From JACKII01 sp965222315 (GTDB lineage Bacteria > Pseudomonadota > Alphaproteobacteria > Bin95): a stretch of DNA of 64,000 nucleotides. The translations under genes were made by a program, and so were the position numbers. The notes below the pieces were generated by a model. The model made no database searches. It was not told where the DNA came from and saw only the letters and a list, made by a program, of their open reading frames with translations. Numbering within the stretch: position 1 is the stretch's first letter; each line of letters starts with the position of its first letter. The stretch covers positions 868,001 through 932,000 of the forward strand of contig OZ244951.1 of assembly GCA_965222315.1 (NCBI GenBank). Direction: 5' to 3'. This document shows positions 23,594 through 32,752 of this stretch, piece after piece.

Positions 23594-25039
23594 ATGTCTG
23601 ATCCTGCCAAAACCACCCTGATCCGCAACGCCGCCTGGGTGGCCGCCTGGGACGAGGCGACCGACAGCCATGTCTACCGCCGCGGTATCGACGTGGCATT
23701 CGCCGGCGGCGAGATCGTCCATGTCGGGCCGGGCTATGCGGGCGCGGCGGACGAGGTGATCGACGGCAAGGACCTTTTCGTCATCCCCGGCCTGATCGAC
23801 GTGCATTCCCACCCGCACCACGAGCCCAGTTACAAGGGTCTGCGGGAGGAGCACGGTTTGCCGGAAATGTACATGAGCGGCCTCTATGAGCGCGGCCAGG
23901 CGTTCCGGCTGGACGAGGAGGGCCGGAAGGCCGGGGCGGAGGTCGCCTATTCCGAACTGCTCGCCTCCGGCGTCACCACGCTCGCCGACCTGTCGACGCC
24001 ATTCGACGGCTGGATCGATCTGGTGGCTAAGAGCGGCCTTCGCGGTTTCATCGCGCCCGGCTATGCTTCAGCCCGCTGGTACATGTCGAACCAGCACCAG
24101 ATCCAGTTCGACTGGAACGAGATCGCGGGCAGGGAGGGCTTCGACCACGCGGTCAAGGTGATGGAGCAGGCCGAAAGCCACCCCTCCGGCCGCCTCTCCG
24201 GCGTGGTCTATCCGGCCCAGATCGACACCTGCACCCAAGACCTGCTGCGTGACAGCGCCGACCTCGCCCGCCAGAGCAGACGCCCCGTCACCACCCACGC
24301 GGCCCAAAGCGTCAACGAATTCTACGTGATGGTGGAACGGCACGGCAAAACGCCGATCCAGTTCGCCCGCGACATCGGCCTGCTGGGGCCGAATACGCTG
24401 CTGGGCCATGCGATCTTCATCGACGAACATTCCTGGCTGCATTGGTGGTCAAAGCAGGACCTGCCCGCCCTGGTGGAGAGCGGCACCTCCGTCGCGCATT
24501 GCCCGACGCCGTTCTCCCGCTACGGCCAGACCATGCAGGACCTGGGCAAGTACCTGCGCGCCGGCGTCAATATCGGTATCGGCACCGACTGCTCCCCACA
24601 CAATCTTATCGAGGAAATGCGCACCGCCGCCATCCTCGCCCGGGTCGCGGCGGAGGACATCAACACGATCCAGACCGCCGACCTGTTCCACGCCGCCACC
24701 ATCGGCGGGGCGAAGGCGCTGCTGCGGGACGATATCGGGCGGCTGGCGTCGGGCAAGAAGGCCGATATCACGCTGATCGACCTGGCCGACGTGACCATGA
24801 TGCCGGCGCGCGACCCGCTCCGCAGCCTCGTCTACACCGCCGCCGAACGGGCGGTGAAACATGTCTATGTGGATGGCATCAAGGTCGTCGCCGACCGCAA
24901 GGTGCTGACCCTCGACCGGCGCGACGCCGCAGGCCGTTTGGCGGAGGCGCAGGCGCGCATGATCTCCGCCGTGCCTCAGCATGACTATGCCGGGCGCAGT
25001 GCCGACCAGATCACGCCCTTGAGTTTGCCGCTCCGGTAG
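23594..25039 (+). CDS. Amidohydrolase family protein (cytosine deaminase/chlorohydrolase type)
   Basis: This 481-residue metal-dependent hydrolase has the TIM-barrel ligands IDVHSHPHHE (near residue 75), THAAQS, GHAIFIDEH and GIGTDCSPHN, plus the flanking beta-sandwich with GKKADITLIDL. The order fits the ATZ/TRZ-like deaminases and dechlorinases. AGGAGCC stands 7-8 nt before the ATG. The next gene, a DUF1445 protein, starts 21 nt after its stop, so the two are probably cotranscribed. It may act on a cyclic N-containing compound, but that is inferred. Confidence 0.88.
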   Translation: MSDPAKTTLIRNAAWVAAWDEATDSHVYRRGIDVAFAGGEIVHVGPGYAGAADEVIDGKDLFVIPGLIDVHSHPHHEPSYKGLREEHGLPEMYMSGLYERGQAFRLDEEGRKAGAEVAYSELLASGVTTLADLSTPFDGWIDLVAKSGLRGFIAPGYASARWYMSNQHQIQFDWNEIAGREGFDHAVKVMEQAESHPSGRLSGVVYPAQIDTCTQDLLRDSADLARQSRRPVTTHAAQSVNEFYVMVERHGKTPIQFARDIGLLGPNTLLGHAIFIDEHSWLHWWSKQDLPALVESGTSVAHCPTPFSRYGQTMQDLGKYLRAGVNIGIGTDCSPHNLIEEMRTAAILARVAAEDINTIQTADLFHAATIGGAKALLRDDIGRLASGKKADITLIDLADVTMMPARDPLRSLVYTAAERAVKHVYVDGIKVVADRKVLTLDRRDAAGRLAEAQARMISAVPQHDYAGRSADQITPLSLPLR

Positions 25040-25060
25040 CCGGCTTTTGGGAGACTAATC

Positions 25061-25885
25061 ATGAACCACGTCACCACCGCCCCGCCGCTTCAGGTCGCCG
25101 ACGCCATCCGCGCCGAAGCCGGTCGCCAACGCCTCCGCGCCCGCGCTGGCGATCTGCAAGCCCCCACGCCCGGCCTCGCACCGGGCGCAGTCCAGGGCAA
25201 TGTGGCGGTCCTGCCGAAGGACTGGGCAGAGGACTTCATGCGCTTCTGCCACCGCAACCAGAAGCCCTGTCCGCTGCTGGCCGTGTCGCGCCCTGGCGAA
25301 TACTTGCTGGAGGAATTGGGCGAGGACGTGGACATCCGAACCGACGTGCCGCTCTACCGCATCTTTAAGGACGGCGCACTGGTCGACGAGGTCTGCAACA
25401 TCGCCGATCTCTGGCAGGACGACTTCGTAGCCTTCGTGCTTGGTTGCTCGTTCTCGTTCGAGGAGGCGCTGGTCAGCGCGGGCCTCGCGCTCCGCCATTG
25501 GGAACGCGGCACCGATGTCGCCATGTTCCGCACCAACATCCAGACCGCGCCCTCCGGCCCTTATTGCGGGCCGATGGTGGTCTCCATGCGGCCGTTCAAA
25601 CCGGCGGACGCCATCCGCGCAATCCAGATCACCTCGCGCTTTCCGCGAGTGCACGGCGCGCCCGTGCATTTCGGCGACCCGGCAGAGATCGGCATTGCCG
25701 ATATCACCAAGCCTGACTGGGGCGACCCGGTGCCGGTCTACGAGGGCGAAGTACCCGTGTTTTGGGCCTGCGGCGTCACCCCGCAAAGCGTGATCGAGCA
25801 GGCCAAGCCGCCAATCTGCATCACCCACCGCCCTGGCCACATGCTGATCACCGACATGCTGAATGCGGAACTGGCGTCGTTTTGA
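25061..25885 (+). CDS. DUF1445 / D-glutamate cyclase-like putative hydro-lyase
   Basis: The 274-residue protein matches the DUF1445 (YcsI-like) family over its length, with NVAVLPKDWAEDFMRFC, the core VAFVLGCSFSFEEAL and TNIQTAPSGPYCGPMVVSMRP, and the end ICITHRPGHMLITD. Some members act as D-glutamate cyclases (mitochondrial C14orf159 domain); others are unassigned hydro-lyases. The ATG is preceded by GGGAG. It is linked to the amidohydrolase upstream, so both may serve degradation of one N-containing substrate. Confidence 0.88.
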   Translation: MNHVTTAPPLQVADAIRAEAGRQRLRARAGDLQAPTPGLAPGAVQGNVAVLPKDWAEDFMRFCHRNQKPCPLLAVSRPGEYLLEELGEDVDIRTDVPLYRIFKDGALVDEVCNIADLWQDDFVAFVLGCSFSFEEALVSAGLALRHWERGTDVAMFRTNIQTAPSGPYCGPMVVSMRPFKPADAIRAIQITSRFPRVHGAPVHFGDPAEIGIADITKPDWGDPVPVYEGEVPVFWACGVTPQSVIEQAKPPICITHRPGHMLITDMLNAELASF

Positions 25886-25917
25886 GGCGCCAGCGGGCCG
25901 AAGCCGGACACCCCCGC

Positions 25918-26931
25918 CTAAGCCAGGCGCTCGATCAGCCAGAAGCTTGCAATGCACCCGATGCCGTAGGCGAGGTAGGGCCGGGTCGTCGTAAGCGTGA
26001 TGCGGTGGCCGGCAAGGTTTCGAAGCACGTACGCCAGCGCCAGCACGCCGGCAATGAAGAGCAATTGCCCGGCCTCCACCCCTAAATTGAACGTCAGCAG
26101 GGCGAGGGGGACGGCGTCCTGCGGCAGGCCGATTTCGCGGAGCGCTCCTGCGAACCCGAAGCCGTGGAGCAGGCCGAACGCGAAGGTCACCAGCCATGGC
26201 CAACGCTCCGACAGCCGCACCCTGCCGTCCCGATGCCGGACCAGTTCGGACGCCAGGAAGACGATGGAGAGCGCAATCAGGATCTCCACCGGCTTCGACT
26301 GAACATGCACCCAATCCAGCGTGGCCACGCCGAGCGTGATGCTGTGGGCCACGGTGAACGCTGTCACCGCGCCAATCAGTTGACGCATGCCGGGCACGAG
26401 CAGGACCAGGGCGAACACGAAGAGCAGGTGGTCCCACCCCTCCAAAATATGTTCTACGCCAAGCAGGAAATAGGTCAGCGCCACATCGCCCGCCGATGGC
26501 GCTGTCGGAACAATCACTGATCGGTCGCTGGGTGTCAGCCGCGTTGTGAACGGCGCGCCTTCCGAGAAGGCCACGCGAAGCAGCACATCGGTCCGCGTAT
26601 TCTCCAGGCCCTCAATGGAGACCTCTCCGCCGCTCAGACCACCCGGACAGGCCGCAACCCAGGTGGTGACCCAGGCCCGGCCGTCGGAGCGCGGCCGCGG
26701 CGCATCGGCCGGTGTGCACTCACCCGGCAGGCGGAGCGCCAAAGGCATCGGCCTGCCTTGGACATCTGGCCGCCGCCAGAATACGCGGTATTGCTCGCCG
26801 CCCAGTGCCTCGATGGCAGCATAGCCTGGGTCCAGCGCATGCGAGAGTCCGGGCCGGGGGGTGCACAGAACCATTGTCGCCGCAAAGGCAGCCAAAAGCA
26901 TTCGCAGGATTGCTGCCCTGGAGGCGGTCAT
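25918..26931 (-). CDS. HupE/UreJ family membrane protein with exported N-terminal domain
   Basis: The 337-residue product has a signal peptide (ILRMLLAAFAATMVLC), an extracytosolic part of about 120 residues, then a HupE/UreJ_2-type membrane domain starting near residue 155 with HILEGWDHLLFVFAL and later HGFGFAGAL; His and Asp here could bind metal. HupE/UreJ proteins are nickel or cobalt permeases, but this variant lacks proof of that. Its start codon overlaps the stop of the parvulin gene upstream (ATGA). It closes the DUF3604/parvulin/HupE operon. Confidence 0.85.
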   Translation of the reverse strand: MTASRAAILRMLLAAFAATMVLCTPRPGLSHALDPGYAAIEALGGEQYRVFWRRPDVQGRPMPLALRLPGECTPADAPRPRSDGRAWVTTWVAACPGGLSGGEVSIEGLENTRTDVLLRVAFSEGAPFTTRLTPSDRSVIVPTAPSAGDVALTYFLLGVEHILEGWDHLLFVFALVLLVPGMRQLIGAVTAFTVAHSITLGVATLDWVHVQSKPVEILIALSIVFLASELVRHRDGRVRLSERWPWLVTFAFGLLHGFGFAGALREIGLPQDAVPLALLTFNLGVEAGQLLFIAGVLALAYVLRNLAGHRITLTTTRPYLAYGIGCIASFWLIERLA

Positions 26932-27770
26932 TGGCGGCTATCACCCGGTAGGACGATTTCATAGCCGGCCCGCCGCGCCTGAAACCATTGCTCGGTCGCC
27001 TCTTCCGCTTTCTTCCGCCGCCAATCGTCAGCGACGCGCTCGCGGATTTGCGCGAGACTCGGGGCTGCGGGCTCTGTCCGTGCTGTTACCCGCACCAGAT
27101 GCAGGCCATACCCTGAGCGGATCGGTCCGCGCCATTCGCCCGGCGGCAGGCCCGTGAGGGACGCGGCGAACCCGCTGCCGAAGACGCCGTCTATGGCCTT
27201 GCCGTAGGACGGGCGCATGGCGGACGGCAGGAGCGTCCGCTCCCCAACGGATTGCGGCGCGGCGCCGTCGTTGAGGGCAGTGATGGTGGTTTTGACAATT
27301 TCCGCGTTGGGGTTATTGCCGAGATAGACTTGCTCGAAAGCAATTGTGCCGGGCGCGGCGTACTTTGCCGCATTTTCACGGAGGAATCCCTCCAATTCAG
27401 CATCATCCGGCTCTAAGGCACCGGCAATTGACTGACTGAGAAAAACCATTTTCTGGCGCAGGCGGTTGCGCACTACCTGGTCACCCTGATCCAGACCGAG
27501 TGCCCGCGCTTCCCGGACATAGATTTCCTCGCGTACATACTCTTCGATCAGGCCTGCTTGCTCCTCAGCGGTTGGCGGACGCCGCCACGCTGCCTGGAAC
27601 CGGCTGGCAAGCCGCTCGGCATCCTGATCGGTTATTTCAATCCGATTGGAGGGTGGCGCTTCGAGCGCTCCCTCTTCGCCGACTGCGCTCAGGACGGCAA
27701 ACAGAATGCCGCCTGCTGCCAGAAAATGAACGAGCGGTTCCTGCAGGATGCGCCCTAAAGCACTTTTCAT
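26928..27770 (-). CDS. Parvulin-type peptidyl-prolyl isomerase, membrane-anchored
   Basis: This 280-residue protein starts with a short cytosolic tail and one membrane anchor (VHFLAAGGILFAVLSAV). It has a SurA-like helical region (EEYVREEIYVREARALGL) and a C-terminal parvulin domain with GLPPGEWRGPIRSGYGLHLVRV. It should act in the periplasm on folding of exported proteins. It stands between the DUF3604 gene (45-nt gap) and the HupE gene (4-nt overlap). It may fold the DUF3604 partner; this is inferred from linkage. Confidence 0.88.
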   Translation of the reverse strand: MKSALGRILQEPLVHFLAAGGILFAVLSAVGEEGALEAPPSNRIEITDQDAERLASRFQAAWRRPPTAEEQAGLIEEYVREEIYVREARALGLDQGDQVVRNRLRQKMVFLSQSIAGALEPDDAELEGFLRENAAKYAAPGTIAFEQVYLGNNPNAEIVKTTITALNDGAAPQSVGERTLLPSAMRPSYGKAIDGVFGSGFAASLTGLPPGEWRGPIRSGYGLHLVRVTARTEPAAPSLAQIRERVADDWRRKKAEEATEQWFQARRAGYEIVLPGDSRQ

Positions 27771-27815
27771 CCAGCCTATTGCCTTCCCGGCGTATGACGA
27801 ACCAGCAGGGTGATC

Positions 27816-29777
27816 CTACCCTTCCGGCGTGTACCAGATCGGGCTGGAGTAGGCGCGCTCCTGACCGGTCAACTCGGCATCTTTCGACAACTCAACGCCG
27901 AAGCGCACCTTGTCGTAAAGCACCCAACGGGGAGTCGGAATTTCCAGCACCCGTACATAGTAGAACGCCCGCTCGGCCGGATCGAAGTCCGGGTCGGTCC
28001 AGACCGTCGAGAGCTCTGATGCGCCGATGGTGTTGGACCAAGTGGCGGCCTCCACGTCGACGGTGTTGCCAACGGCCGGCACCTTGCCCTGGGCGTCTGC
28101 CTCGCGGTCACCCGACCAGACGACATCGTAGACTTTCTCATGTGTCTTGCCATTGGCGTCCAGCCAGCCTTTAACGACTTGCACTCGGTCCAAATTGGCC
28201 CCGATCGGGTCGCGGAGAGCGAAAATCAGGAAGTTGGGCGCCTCTGCACCTTCGGGCGCTTCCCGCATGTCGCCACCCATCGGTACGCCCTTTTGGTATC
28301 CGGCGAATGCGGGCACGCGGCTGCGCAGGTCGTCGTCGGTAAATTCCCAGCCACCGAAGAAACGCAGCAGCATGCGCGGTCCGGTAGTGCCGTAGGTTTC
28401 CCGGCGGCGCATCGCATCGAAAATGGCGCGGCGCGTGTTTTCCTGGGCCCAAACGCCGGTATAGCCTGACGCGACGAGCTTGTAGCCTTCGATACGGCCC
28501 AGATCGCTGGCGACGAACGGGTGTTCCGTGCGTGTCGGCGATGGTTCGACGCTTGTGGACTTGCCGAAGAAATTGTCCTCCTCAGCGGTTGCCAACGAGG
28601 TATGGCTATCCGTTGCGCCGCCAAGACCGAACTTATAGGGGTTCACGCCAAATTTGGCTTCCAGAGCTAGGCCCTGTTTCAAGGCTTCGCGGGCGTATTC
28701 GCCTTTCAGCATTTCCGGCTTCTTCAACTCGGTCAGGTCGAGATTGCCGACGTCCCACGTCTCGTAGTCGGCAAACTCGTCATCCGGCGACAATTGTGGG
28801 TGTGCCTCGCCGTCACCCTTGATCTGGGTGATTTCGTAGTGCGGCTCCCAACGGGCGCGCTTGGTTACGTAGTCCTTGTCGACCGTGCCACCGTGGTAAG
28901 TCTTTTCGGTTGGGAACATCCAACCGTTCGAGAGGTTGCCATTGTGCCCGAACGCCATGGCCGTACCGCCGGTCCGCGCCTCATAGTCCTCTAGCCATTT
29001 CCATAGGAAAAACGGGTCCGTTTCTCCGACGGGCGGCTGCGTCGTCGGCGGCGAGACCTGTAGTGCATGAGATGCCCCGTCACGCAGCATCACGTTCCGG
29101 TGGAGGTTGAAACCCTTCGGTACGGAGGTCCATTCGAAGCCGATAAACGCCGTAAATTGACCAGGCTCGTTCGCATCTTCCGCCGCATCGATCAGCCGTT
29201 CCCAGATATTGTCATACCGTTGGGCACCGGTGCTGTAGGCGTTGAGGAAGGCTTCCGGCACCGTTCCAGCGGTGAAGTTCGAGATCAGGTCAAATGCGGC
29301 TTTGCCGGCCTCGTCACCGCCTTTTTGAAACCCTTCGTACCACTCCAGCCCCTTTTCTTCGGCCAGGACGTTCGGCGCGCCATTTTGCAGGTCCAGTGCG
29401 AACCCCATCATGTCGGTGTGATCGGTCAGGACCATCCAATCGAGCGGACGGCCGAGCTTCACCGGCAGACCGGTGGACGAAATCACTTCCTCGCCTTTGG
29501 CGAAAGCCCAGGCCAGTTCCGGGCCCGTCACGTTGCCGAACAGGCCCGCATCAAGCGACAGGCCGGTGTGCAGGTGGCTATCACCCCAATAGACGTGGCT
29601 CGGGAAGGCCCGCTTGGCATAGGGCGAGTATGTCTTACCTGGATAGAGGGCGCTTGCTGCTGCTTCCGGCGTAGGCTTGATCTGCCCAAGCGCAGGCCCG
29701 GCGATCAAGGCCGATAGCCCCAGGGCGGTAACCGTAAGTCTCAGCTTGTTTTTCATCGCAAAGCGTCTTTCTCTCAT
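27816..29777 (-). CDS. DUF3604 domain-containing exported protein
   Basis: The 653-residue protein has a signal peptide (LRLTVTALGLSALIAGPALG) and a DUF3604 domain over most of its length. The PHP-like start YWGDSHLHTGLSLDAG has a D-x-H-x-H pattern that suggests a metallohydrolase, with LTDHTDM, FGHNGNLSNG and ATDSHTSLATAEEDNFFG further on. The reaction is unknown. ATG 29777 has GAGGG upstream; an ATG at 29756 (MKNKLRLTV) is an alternative. It heads a three-gene operon with the parvulin and HupE genes and is divergent from the aldehyde dehydrogenase. Confidence 0.88.
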   Translation of the reverse strand: MRERRFAMKNKLRLTVTALGLSALIAGPALGQIKPTPEAAASALYPGKTYSPYAKRAFPSHVYWGDSHLHTGLSLDAGLFGNVTGPELAWAFAKGEEVISSTGLPVKLGRPLDWMVLTDHTDMMGFALDLQNGAPNVLAEEKGLEWYEGFQKGGDEAGKAAFDLISNFTAGTVPEAFLNAYSTGAQRYDNIWERLIDAAEDANEPGQFTAFIGFEWTSVPKGFNLHRNVMLRDGASHALQVSPPTTQPPVGETDPFFLWKWLEDYEARTGGTAMAFGHNGNLSNGWMFPTEKTYHGGTVDKDYVTKRARWEPHYEITQIKGDGEAHPQLSPDDEFADYETWDVGNLDLTELKKPEMLKGEYAREALKQGLALEAKFGVNPYKFGLGGATDSHTSLATAEEDNFFGKSTSVEPSPTRTEHPFVASDLGRIEGYKLVASGYTGVWAQENTRRAIFDAMRRRETYGTTGPRMLLRFFGGWEFTDDDLRSRVPAFAGYQKGVPMGGDMREAPEGAEAPNFLIFALRDPIGANLDRVQVVKGWLDANGKTHEKVYDVVWSGDREADAQGKVPAVGNTVDVEAATWSNTIGASELSTVWTDPDFDPAERAFYYVRVLEIPTPRWVLYDKVRFGVELSKDAELTGQERAYSSPIWYTPEG

Positions 29778-29936
29778 CGTCCCTCTCTGAAAATGTTAGG
29801 GGAGTGGCGGTTGCATGGCAAGGAAACGGCTGCCGCTGGCGCAGCGCGCCCTTTCCCCTTACCCCCAAACCCGCTATCTCTCCGCCCAACGCCCGCGCGG
29901 CAAAACTCAGCAATTTATATCCGGAGCTTCCCACCC

Positions 29937-31358
29937 ATGTATATCGACGGCGTTTGGGGCCAAACGGCCCGCTCTTTCCCGGTCTTCAACCCTGCCAATG
30001 GCGAGGAAATCGGCCAGGTGCCTGACGGCGGTGCGGAGGAAGCGCGCAAGGCTATCGACGCCGCTCACAAGGCGTTGCCCGCCTGGGCCGGCAAGACAGC
30101 GTTCGAGCGCTCGGCCATTCTCTACAAGGCCCATCAGTTGATGCTGGAGCGCCGGAAGGATCTCGCCCACCTGATGACGGTCGAGCAGGGCAAGCCGCTC
30201 CGCATGTCCACCAACGAGGTCGGCTACGCCGCTGACTTCCTGTTGTTCTATGCGGAGGAAGCCAAACGCATCTATGGCGACGTGCTTCCCAGCGCCCGCG
30301 CCGACCAGCGCTTCATGGTGCTGCGCCAGCCGGTGGGCGTGGTCGCGGCGGTGACGCCCTGGAACTACCCGATTTCCATGCTGACGCGGAAGATGGCCCC
30401 GGCGCTGGCCGCGGGCTGCACCATCGTGCTCAAGCCGGCCGAGGCGACGCCCCTTTGCGCGATGGAGACCTACAAGTGCTTCATCGACGCCGGCGTTCCC
30501 GAAGGCGTCATCAACCTGGTCACCGCCAAGGACCCGAAGCCCGTGGGGGAGGAGTTCTGCACCAACCCGCTGGTAGCAAAGATCACCTTCACCGGCTCCA
30601 CCGCCGTCGGCAAGATGCTGGCGGGGCAGGCGGCCAGCAACATGAAGCGCATTTCGATGGAGCTGGGCGGGCATGCCCCGTTCATCGTGTTCAAGGACGC
30701 CGACCCGGTCCACGCCGCCAAGGGTGCCGCTGCGGTCAAGTTCCTGAATACCGGACAGGCCTGCATCTCGCCGAACCGCATGTTCGTGCATGAGAGCCAG
30801 CAGGAAGCCTTTCTGGAGGAGTTCACCAGCCGCGTGATCCGCCTCCGCGCCGGCAACGGTCTGGAGGACGGCATCGGCGTCGGCCCGCTGATTAGTGAGG
30901 CGGCCATCGAGAAGATCGACCGTCAGGTGAAGGACGCTGTGGACAAGGGCGCTCGCCTGCTGGCAGGCGGCCACCGCCTGATGGACAACGGCCTGGACCG
31001 CGGCATGTTCTATGCGCCGACTCTGCTTGCCGACGTGCGGCCCGACATGCTGATTTACCGGGAGGAGACCTTCGGCCCGGTCGCGCCGGTTGTGCCCTAC
31101 ACCGATGATGACGACGTGATCGCAATGGCGAACGACACGAGCTACGGCCTTGCCGCCTACGTTTATACGAACAGCATCGCCACCGGCATGCGGGCGTTCG
31201 AGGCGCTGAAGTTCGGCCTGATCGGCATCAACGACATCAACCCGACCAGCGCCTACGCTCCCTTCGGCGGCATGAAGGAAAGCGGTATGGGCCGCGAAGG
31301 CGCACGCGAAGGCATCTCAGAGTACCTGGAGACGAAGCTGGGCGGCTTCTCCGTCTAG
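29937..31358 (+). CDS. NAD(P)-dependent aldehyde dehydrogenase, succinate-semialdehyde type
   Basis: The 473-residue enzyme has the complete ALDH set: TPWNYPISM, LKPAEATP, FTGSTAVGK, MELGGHAP with the catalytic glutamate, GQACISPNR with the catalytic cysteine, and EETFGPVAPV. The pattern resembles GabD-like succinate-semialdehyde dehydrogenases. ATG 29937 begins the usual MYIDGVW; a 48-residue longer frame has no support. It ends 9 nt before the M24 peptidase gene, so both are cotranscribed. The true aldehyde is unproven. Confidence 0.92.
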   Translation: MYIDGVWGQTARSFPVFNPANGEEIGQVPDGGAEEARKAIDAAHKALPAWAGKTAFERSAILYKAHQLMLERRKDLAHLMTVEQGKPLRMSTNEVGYAADFLLFYAEEAKRIYGDVLPSARADQRFMVLRQPVGVVAAVTPWNYPISMLTRKMAPALAAGCTIVLKPAEATPLCAMETYKCFIDAGVPEGVINLVTAKDPKPVGEEFCTNPLVAKITFTGSTAVGKMLAGQAASNMKRISMELGGHAPFIVFKDADPVHAAKGAAAVKFLNTGQACISPNRMFVHESQQEAFLEEFTSRVIRLRAGNGLEDGIGVGPLISEAAIEKIDRQVKDAVDKGARLLAGGHRLMDNGLDRGMFYAPTLLADVRPDMLIYREETFGPVAPVVPYTDDDDVIAMANDTSYGLAAYVYTNSIATGMRAFEALKFGLIGINDINPTSAYAPFGGMKESGMGREGAREGISEYLETKLGGFSV

Positions 31359-31367
31359 CCCGGCCTC

Positions 31368-32507
31368 ATGCCCACCGGCGCTGATTTTCCGGATGCTGAG
31401 TATGCTCACCGCCTAGAGCGGACCCAGCGCCGGATGAATGCCGCCGGTCTCGATGCGCTCTGGTTCACGACGGCGGCGGAAGTCCAGTATTTCTCGGGCT
31501 TCCGCACGCGGTTCTGGGAGAGTCCGACCCGTCCCTGGCATTTGGTCGTCCCGGCCAATGGCAAGCCGATAGCCGTAATACCGGAGATCGGTGCGGCGCT
31601 GATGCGGACCACCTGGATCGAGGATATCCGCACGTGGCCTTCGCCACACCCAACGGACGATGGCGTCTCCTTGCTGGCGGCGGCGCTGAAACCGTATCAG
31701 CGAATCGGCATGCCCATGGGCCGGGAGAGCACGCTCCGCATGCCGCTTGCCGACTTGGAGCGGCTGCATGCCATGCTGCCCGGCACCCGCTTCACCGATG
31801 CGTCGCCGCTGGTGCAGGCCGTCCGAATGGTCAAGTCGGAGGCGGAGATCGCCACAATCCGCGAGGCTTGCTCCGCGGCCTCTCGCGCCTTCGAGCGCGG
31901 GCCGGCGCTGTTCCATCAGGACCAGGCACTTTCCGAAGCCTTCCGCGCCTTCAAGATCGCCTTGCTGGAGGAGGGGGCAGAGGACGTGCCCTACCTGGTC
32001 GGCGGCGCGGGACAGGACGGCTATGCCAACGTGATTTCTCCGCCGGACGCCCAGCCATTGACGGCAGGTGATATCCTCATGCTCGACACCGGTGCATGCC
32101 TGCGTGGCTATTTCTGCGATTTCGACCGGAACTTCGCGATCGGCCATGCCGGTGAACTGGCTCAGAATGCTTACCGTGCCCTGCACCGGGCGACGGATGC
32201 GGCCCTCGATGCTGCCCGCCCCGGCGTTTCCTGCCGGGAGTTGTACCGGTCCATGGCCGCAATCATCGACCAGGGCGGCGGCGACGTTGGGCGGATGGGC
32301 CATGGCCTCGGCATGCAATTGACCGAGCCGCCGTCGCTCACGGCTTTCGACGACACGATTCTTTCAGCCGGGATGGTGATCACGCTGGAGCCCAGCATGA
32401 CCGTTGCCGATGGCCATATGCTGGTGACAGAGGAAAACATCGTCATCCGGGACGGGCCGCCCGAATTGCTTTCCAGCCGCGCCCCGCCGGAATTGCCGGT
32501 GATCTAG
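31368..32507 (+). CDS. Xaa-Pro peptidase family protein (M24)
   Basis: The 379-residue protein has an N-terminal creatinase-like domain and a C-terminal pita-bread metallopeptidase domain. Metal ligands are visible as LDTGACLRGYFCDFDR (two Asp), GHGLGMQLTE (His), LEPSM (Glu) and VTEENIVI (Glu). M24 enzymes cleave Xaa-Pro peptides or hydrolyse creatine-like amides. The ATG follows the aldehyde dehydrogenase stop by 9 nt. The pairing suggests catabolism of an amide or dipeptide whose product aldehyde is then oxidised, a weak inference. Confidence 0.88.
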   Translation: MPTGADFPDAEYAHRLERTQRRMNAAGLDALWFTTAAEVQYFSGFRTRFWESPTRPWHLVVPANGKPIAVIPEIGAALMRTTWIEDIRTWPSPHPTDDGVSLLAAALKPYQRIGMPMGRESTLRMPLADLERLHAMLPGTRFTDASPLVQAVRMVKSEAEIATIREACSAASRAFERGPALFHQDQALSEAFRAFKIALLEEGAEDVPYLVGGAGQDGYANVISPPDAQPLTAGDILMLDTGACLRGYFCDFDRNFAIGHAGELAQNAYRALHRATDAALDAARPGVSCRELYRSMAAIIDQGGGDVGRMGHGLGMQLTEPPSLTAFDDTILSAGMVITLEPSMTVADGHMLVTEENIVIRDGPPELLSSRAPPELPVI

Positions 32508-32618
32508 AAGCGGGGCCGCCTTCAGCGGAACCGCCCTAGCTCCGGCAATCGGCAAGTCCCCCACCCCCTCCATCGCAGCAGCGGAGGTTGGGGCCCATTC
32601 CGGAGACCGTAAATCCGC

Positions 32619-32692
32619 AGCGCCGGGCGCATCAAATGAATGGCCTCTGGAATGGGTCCCAAACCAAGTTTGGGGCGATGGGCGGCGGAGAA
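32619..32692 (+). repeat. Dispersed 74-bp repeat, copy 1
   Basis: This segment is alike, base by base without gaps, to 60681-60754. Shared features are agcgccgggcgc-like ends, ctctggaatggg and a following hairpin. The hairpin here is CCCAAA/TTTGGG with loop ccaag (32658-32674). Copy 2 has CCTGGA/TCCAGG with loop tcaag in the same place, so the stems differ but stay paired. It lies in the gap between convergent genes at 32507 and 32753. Confidence 0.7.
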
Positions 32693-32752
32693 TGCTGGTT
32701 TCCAACTGGCGCAATTACGCCCTGCGGCAGCATTCCCCGCCGGTATTGATGC

